A DNA stretch of 64,000 nt from contig JAPKZO010000025.1 in NCBI GenBank assembly GCA_026393755.1, positions 62,001-126,000 on the forward strand, given 5' to 3'. Shown here in pieces: positions 60,672-64,000 of the stretch. The stretch is from Acidobacteriota bacterium (lineage in GTDB: Bacteria; Acidobacteriota; Vicinamibacteria; Vicinamibacterales; JAKQTR01). Numbering within the stretch: position 1 is the stretch's first letter; every line of letters begins with the position of its first letter. The translations under genes and the position numbers were made by a program. The notes under the pieces are model-generated. The model ran no database searches and was not told the origin of the DNA. It was given only the letters and a program-made list of their open reading frames with translations.

Positions 60672-62971
60672 AGTCCCTCCGGCACAACCTGCGACCCCGA
60701 CTGCACGACGGCATTGGCGACGACGGCTTGTCCGAGCGCAAGGCCGCCGTCGCCAGGTGGGACCGATTCGTGCAGCACCACGCGCACGTTCGGACCAAGT
60801 TCGCTGACGATCCCTTCGACGAGCCTGGCGTTCTGGAAGCAGCCTCCGGACAGCACGACGGGGAGCCTTCCGTGCTGACCGATGGCCGCACGAACCAGAT
60901 CGGCTGTCGCGGCAGCCAGTGTGTTATGGAATCGCGCCGAGATGCTTGCGGGCGCGTGTCCCGCGAGCGTGTCCGAGACGATGACCCGGATCGCCGGACG
61001 AAGATCCAGTTCGAACAAGGCATCGCGTTTCGCGATCGCGAACTCGTACTGCGCCCGGTCGGCGGGATCGGCAACCAGATTCCACTCGAGCGCGATTTGC
61101 CCTTCATACCGGGATTCCGATCGTCCCAGCACGAGTGCGCCGACGGCGTCGAAATAGCGCCCCACGCCGTGCGCAGGTGTCGTATTCACGCGGCCCGCGA
61201 TCATCTGCCGGACGAGGGCGATCTCTGAGGAAGGCACATTCCTGAAGACCGGCAATCCCTCAATCGGCGCGTCGCCTCCACACGCATCATCAAGCATCGC
61301 GAGGGCCTGGCGCCAGACCTGACGAATGGCGAGGTCGCCGCCAGCGAGGACAATGGGTCTGAATGTCGCCAGACGCTCAAAGCGCGTGTAGTCGGCGAGC
61401 AGCACTTCGCCGCCCCACGCGGTCCCGTCGGTTCCGAGGCCCGTGCCGTCAAATGCGACTCCGATGACGGGGCCCTCGATTCCGTGTTCCGCCATCGCGC
61501 TGGCGACGTGGGCATGATGGTGTTGAACGGCGATTGTGAGGGGTTGCTCGCGCCCGAGCGCGTACCTGGTCGAGAGATACCCGGGATGAAGGTCGTGGGC
61601 CACGACGACGGGTTCCACCGCCAGGAAGTGCTCGAACTTCTCGATGGCCCGCTCGTACGATTCGTAGGTCTCGAGATTGTCCAGATCGCCGATGTGCGGA
61701 CCGAGGTACGCCGTCTCGCCGATTCCGATGCAGAACGCATTCTTGAGCAGCCCACCGCAGGCGAGCACCGGCTCCGAGAACGGCTCGATCACGGCGATGC
61801 CTCTCGGCACGTAGCCGCGCGACCGCCGCAGCACGGTTAGCTTGGCGCCGATCACGCGGACGACGGAATCGTCGCACCGCGTCGCGATGTCCCGATCGTG
61901 CAGGAGGAAAGAGTCCGCGACGCTGCCAAGTCGTGTGATCGCCTCGTCATTGTCCGAGACCAGCGGCTCGTCCGCCAGGTTGCCCGATGTCATCACGAGA
62001 GGCCGACGCGCGTCTGCCAGCAGCAGGTGGTGCAGGGGCGTGTACGGAAGCATCAGACCCACGCTGGCATGGCCAGGCGCGACGTTGGGCGCGAGCTCGT
62101 TGCCTGCGCGCTGCCAGACCAGCACGATGGGCCGTTCAATCGAGGTCAGCACGCGCCGTTCGATGTCGGTGAGGCGCGCCAGCCCGTCGGCCTCGGCGAG
62201 TCGGCCGACCATGACGGCGAACGGTTTCTCGTCGCGGCGCTTACGGATCCGCAACCGGGCAACGGCCGCTTCGTTGGTGGCGTCGCAGGCCAGATGAAAG
62301 CCGCCAAGTCCCTTGACGGCCACGATCAGACCCTGGCGCAGCAGGTCCGCGGCTGCGCGAATCGGATCGGCCGCGGGCGTCTCGAGACCTGCCAAGTCGG
62401 TGAGCCACAGGCGCGGCCCGCACGTGGGACACGCGTTGGGCTGCGCGTGGAACCGCCGATCGGTCGGCGAGTCGTACTCGGCCCGGCAATGTTCGCACAT
62501 CGCGAACGGGATCATCGTGGTGTGGGGCCGGTCGTAGGGGACACTGGTGGCGATTGTAAGGCGCGGCCCGCAGTTCGTGCAGTTGGTGAAGACGTAGCGA
62601 TAGCGGCGATTCGCCGGGTCGATCACTTCGGCCAGACATTCCGCACAGGTGGCGAGGTCCGCGGGAATCGAAACGTGCCGATCGGCAGACCTGGCGGATT
62701 CGACGATTTCGAAGGTCCCGACGGAACGGGCAGGCACGCGCACGCTGAGCACCGAACGAATCTGCGCCGCGGGTGGGGGAGACCGACGCAAGTCCTCGAG
62801 AAAGGCCTCGAGCGCTGCGTCCGTGCCGAACGCCTCAATCGTCACCCCCGCATCATCGTTGCGCACCCATCCGCCGATGCCGTGCGTCGACGCCAGACGG
62901 AACACCCACGGGCGGAATCCGACGCCCTGGACGATCCCCGTCACTTCGATGCGACGTCCTTCGTGTGGCAT
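60662..62971 (-). CDS. hypF: Hydrogenase maturation carbamoyltransferase HypF
   Basis: About 769 aa: acylphosphatase domain (GIVQGVGFRPWVFRLA), two zinc-finger pairs (CAEC...CTNC; CEHC...CPTC), a YrdC-like domain (~180-370; KGLGGFHLACDATNEAAV), and a Kae1-like carbamoyltransferase domain (HDLHPGYLSTRYA; HHHAHVASAMAEHG; AFDGTGLGTDG). It makes carbamoyl-adenylate and transfers it to HypE. ATG 62971 is used because the -35 of a good promoter overlaps the longer ATG at 63028. It leads the hypF-C-D-E operon; hypA and hypB are not in the window. Confidence 0.96.
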   Translation of the reverse strand: MPHEGRRIEVTGIVQGVGFRPWVFRLASTHGIGGWVRNDDAGVTIEAFGTDAALEAFLEDLRRSPPPAAQIRSVLSVRVPARSVGTFEIVESARSADRHVSIPADLATCAECLAEVIDPANRRYRYVFTNCTNCGPRLTIATSVPYDRPHTTMIPFAMCEHCRAEYDSPTDRRFHAQPNACPTCGPRLWLTDLAGLETPAADPIRAAADLLRQGLIVAVKGLGGFHLACDATNEAAVARLRIRKRRDEKPFAVMVGRLAEADGLARLTDIERRVLTSIERPIVLVWQRAGNELAPNVAPGHASVGLMLPYTPLHHLLLADARRPLVMTSGNLADEPLVSDNDEAITRLGSVADSFLLHDRDIATRCDDSVVRVIGAKLTVLRRSRGYVPRGIAVIEPFSEPVLACGGLLKNAFCIGIGETAYLGPHIGDLDNLETYESYERAIEKFEHFLAVEPVVVAHDLHPGYLSTRYALGREQPLTIAVQHHHAHVASAMAEHGIEGPVIGVAFDGTGLGTDGTAWGGEVLLADYTRFERLATFRPIVLAGGDLAIRQVWRQALAMLDDACGGDAPIEGLPVFRNVPSSEIALVRQMIAGRVNTTPAHGVGRYFDAVGALVLGRSESRYEGQIALEWNLVADPADRAQYEFAIAKRDALFELDLRPAIRVIVSDTLAGHAPASISARFHNTLAAATADLVRAAIGQHGRLPVVLSGGCFQNARLVEGIVSELGPNVRVVLHESVPPGDGGLALGQAVVANAVVQSGSQVVPEGLCA

Positions 62972-62998
62972 GGCTGGAAGATCCTGCGAACTGCAGCC

Positions 62999-63027
62999 GT
63001 TATATCTGTTCGAGCAGTCGGAGTCCA
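62999..63027 (-). promoter_or_regulatory. Sigma70-like promoter of the hypFCDE operon
   Basis: Minus strand TGGACT (63027-63022), 17-bp spacer, TATAAC (63004-62999). The predicted leader is ~20 nt. I find no -24/-12 element here, unlike the cytochrome operons. Confidence 0.5.
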
Positions 63028-63078
63028 TAGCAGGAGAACCGCCGGGACTGTTCTGGTGCTGTATGCCACAATGTCGAG

Positions 63079-64000
63079 GTGACCAGATATGTGGCCTGGC
63101 GGTTCGGGCTAATAGTCACGGCCGCACTCTTGATAGCCGTGCGGTGGCCGGCCGGTCTGGTCGAGCAGTGGTACGCGCGGTCCGTCTACCCGCCGATGCA
63201 GTCGATCGCGACGGGCGCGTCGAATCTGGTGCCGTTTGCGCTGCTGGACGCCTTGATTGTCGCGGGAGTCCTTTGGCTGGTCTGGGGCGTCGCGAGGGTG
63301 ACTCGCGGCGGACGCGGCCGGCGGTGGCGGGCGCTGGCGCGCGCGGTTCTGAACCTCGGAACAGTCGCCGCGGCGGCGTTCATCGCTTTCTACGGATGCT
63401 GGGGACTCAACTACCAGCGAGAGCCGGTCGCGGCGTGGCTGGACTTCGACGAGTCGAGGATCACTCCGGACCGGGCCGGTGCGCTCGGTCGCCAGATTGC
63501 CGGGGCCCTGGTGCGGCTGCAGACTGTCGTGCCGCCCTCGGCGGAAGGAGGGGACCGGCAGGAAGAGGCTGGACCGCTGGCGCCGGCGTTTGAGGGGGCC
63601 CTGCGGAGCATCGGGCTGCCCGGCGGCACCCGTCCTGGGCGGCCCAAAGTGTCGCTACTGGATCCGTACTTCACCCGGGCCGGCGTGAGCGGGATGACCG
63701 ATCCCTTCTTTCTTGAAACGCTCGAAGCGACAAACCTCCTGCCCGTCGAACGGCCCGCAGTGATTGCGCACGAATGGGCTCACCTGGCCGGTCTGGCTCG
63801 CGAGTCGGAGGCGTCGTTTGTGGGTTGGCTGGCCTGCATTCACGCGGACGAATGGGCGCAGTACAGCGGCTGGCTCGACTTGCTTCTTCGGGTCGGCGGC
63901 TCGCTCGATGCGAACCAACGCCGGCAGGTGATGGCCCACGTGCCGGCCCGCGTCATTCGGGACATCGACCTGATGCGCCAGCGCAACGAGCGAGATCAAG
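63079..64000 (+). CDS. DUF3810-like membrane metallopeptidase, 3' end outside the window
   Basis: A partial gene running off the window (>307 aa), from GTG 63079 or GTG 63091. About three N-terminal membrane helices (FGLIVTAALLIAVRWPA, VPFALLDALIVAGVLWLVW, LGTVAAAAFIAFYGCWGLNYQ) are followed by a soluble domain. This contains the zinc motif HEWAHLAGLARESEASFVGWLAC and MTDPFFLETLEATNLLPVE, matching the DUF3810 family. The role is unknown. It diverges from hypF with ~110 bp between starts. Confidence 0.75.
   Translation, partial: MTRYVAWRFGLIVTAALLIAVRWPAGLVEQWYARSVYPPMQSIATGASNLVPFALLDALIVAGVLWLVWGVARVTRGGRGRRWRALARAVLNLGTVAAAAFIAFYGCWGLNYQREPVAAWLDFDESRITPDRAGALGRQIAGALVRLQTVVPPSAEGGDRQEEAGPLAPAFEGALRSIGLPGGTRPGRPKVSLLDPYFTRAGVSGMTDPFFLETLEATNLLPVERPAVIAHEWAHLAGLARESEASFVGWLACIHADEWAQYSGWLDLLLRVGGSLDANQRRQVMAHVPARVIRDIDLMRQRNERDQ

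Noticed and set aside
62972-63078. Sigma54 promoter before hypF
   Set aside because: TGGCATA is present on the minus strand but no TTGC box follows at the right spacing; a sigma70-like promoter fits instead.
1-64000. tRNA, rRNA, CRISPR arrays, IS elements or prophage genes
   Set aside because: Looked for by eye on both strands; no transposase, integrase, phage structural gene, regular repeat-spacer array or RNA gene was recognisable.

Overview
The window is high-GC bacterial chromosome with tightly packed, often 4-nt-overlapping operons. I see no phage, insertion sequence, CRISPR array, tRNA or rRNA. The gene content suggests an Acidobacteriota member (possibly Vicinamibacteria-like). The clues are lipoproteins joining an alkaline-phosphatase/sulfatase fold to TPRs, TolB-like propeller proteins, a TonB-dependent receptor with an N-terminal carboxypeptidase-regulatory-like domain, multihaem cytochromes and many NtrC-type regulators. 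The taxonomic call is inference; no marker gene here settles it.

Layout. 0.1-8.7 kb (+): lipoprotein hydrolase-TPR protein, an OmpR-type two-component pair, and secreted beta-propeller and FG-GAP proteins. 9.2-16.9 kb (-): an ArsR-family regulator leads six genes for a complex I-like membrane complex of the group-4 hydrogenase family. Its large subunit has lost the NiFe cysteines, so it looks like an energy-converting hydrogenase-related (Ehr) complex. 17-25 kb (-): TonB-dependent receptor, ClpB with a CbpA-type DnaJ, and an NtrC-type two-component system. 26.8-31 kb: small secreted protein, RmuC, a short-chain dehydrogenase, and MetK behind a long structured leader containing a strong intrinsic terminator. 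31-40 kb (-): a ligase-ACP-acyltransferase fusion, then a c-di-GMP operon (sigma54-activator-like protein with an altered GAFTGA loop plus two HD-GYP proteins). 40.5-42.4 kb: FmdB zinc ribbon and a tryptophanase-like lyase.

42.5-58 kb is the most unusual part. It holds (a) a HybA-like ferredoxin and NrfD/HybB-like membrane protein with two membrane-anchored GcvH-like proteins that lack the lipoyl lysine. One of these carries a two-haem c7-type tail, now separated by an apparent one-base frameshift. (b) A CxxCH-containing sensor kinase, an archaemetzincin and an NtrC-type regulator share one operon. (c) A nine-CxxCH cytochrome, cytochrome b, M56-like membrane protease, membrane-anchored protein, NarX-like kinase with a CxxCH motif and NarL-like regulator form another. 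Good -24/-12 (sigma54) promoter matches precede all three operons. I infer one self-contained, haem-sensing, sigma54-driven respiratory regulon.

58.2-63 kb (-): hypF-hypC-hypD-hypE, the NiFe(CN)2CO assembly genes, from a sigma70-like promoter. No hydrogenase large subunit with intact cysteines is in the window, so their client lies elsewhere. The window ends in a partial DUF3810-like membrane metallopeptidase gene.
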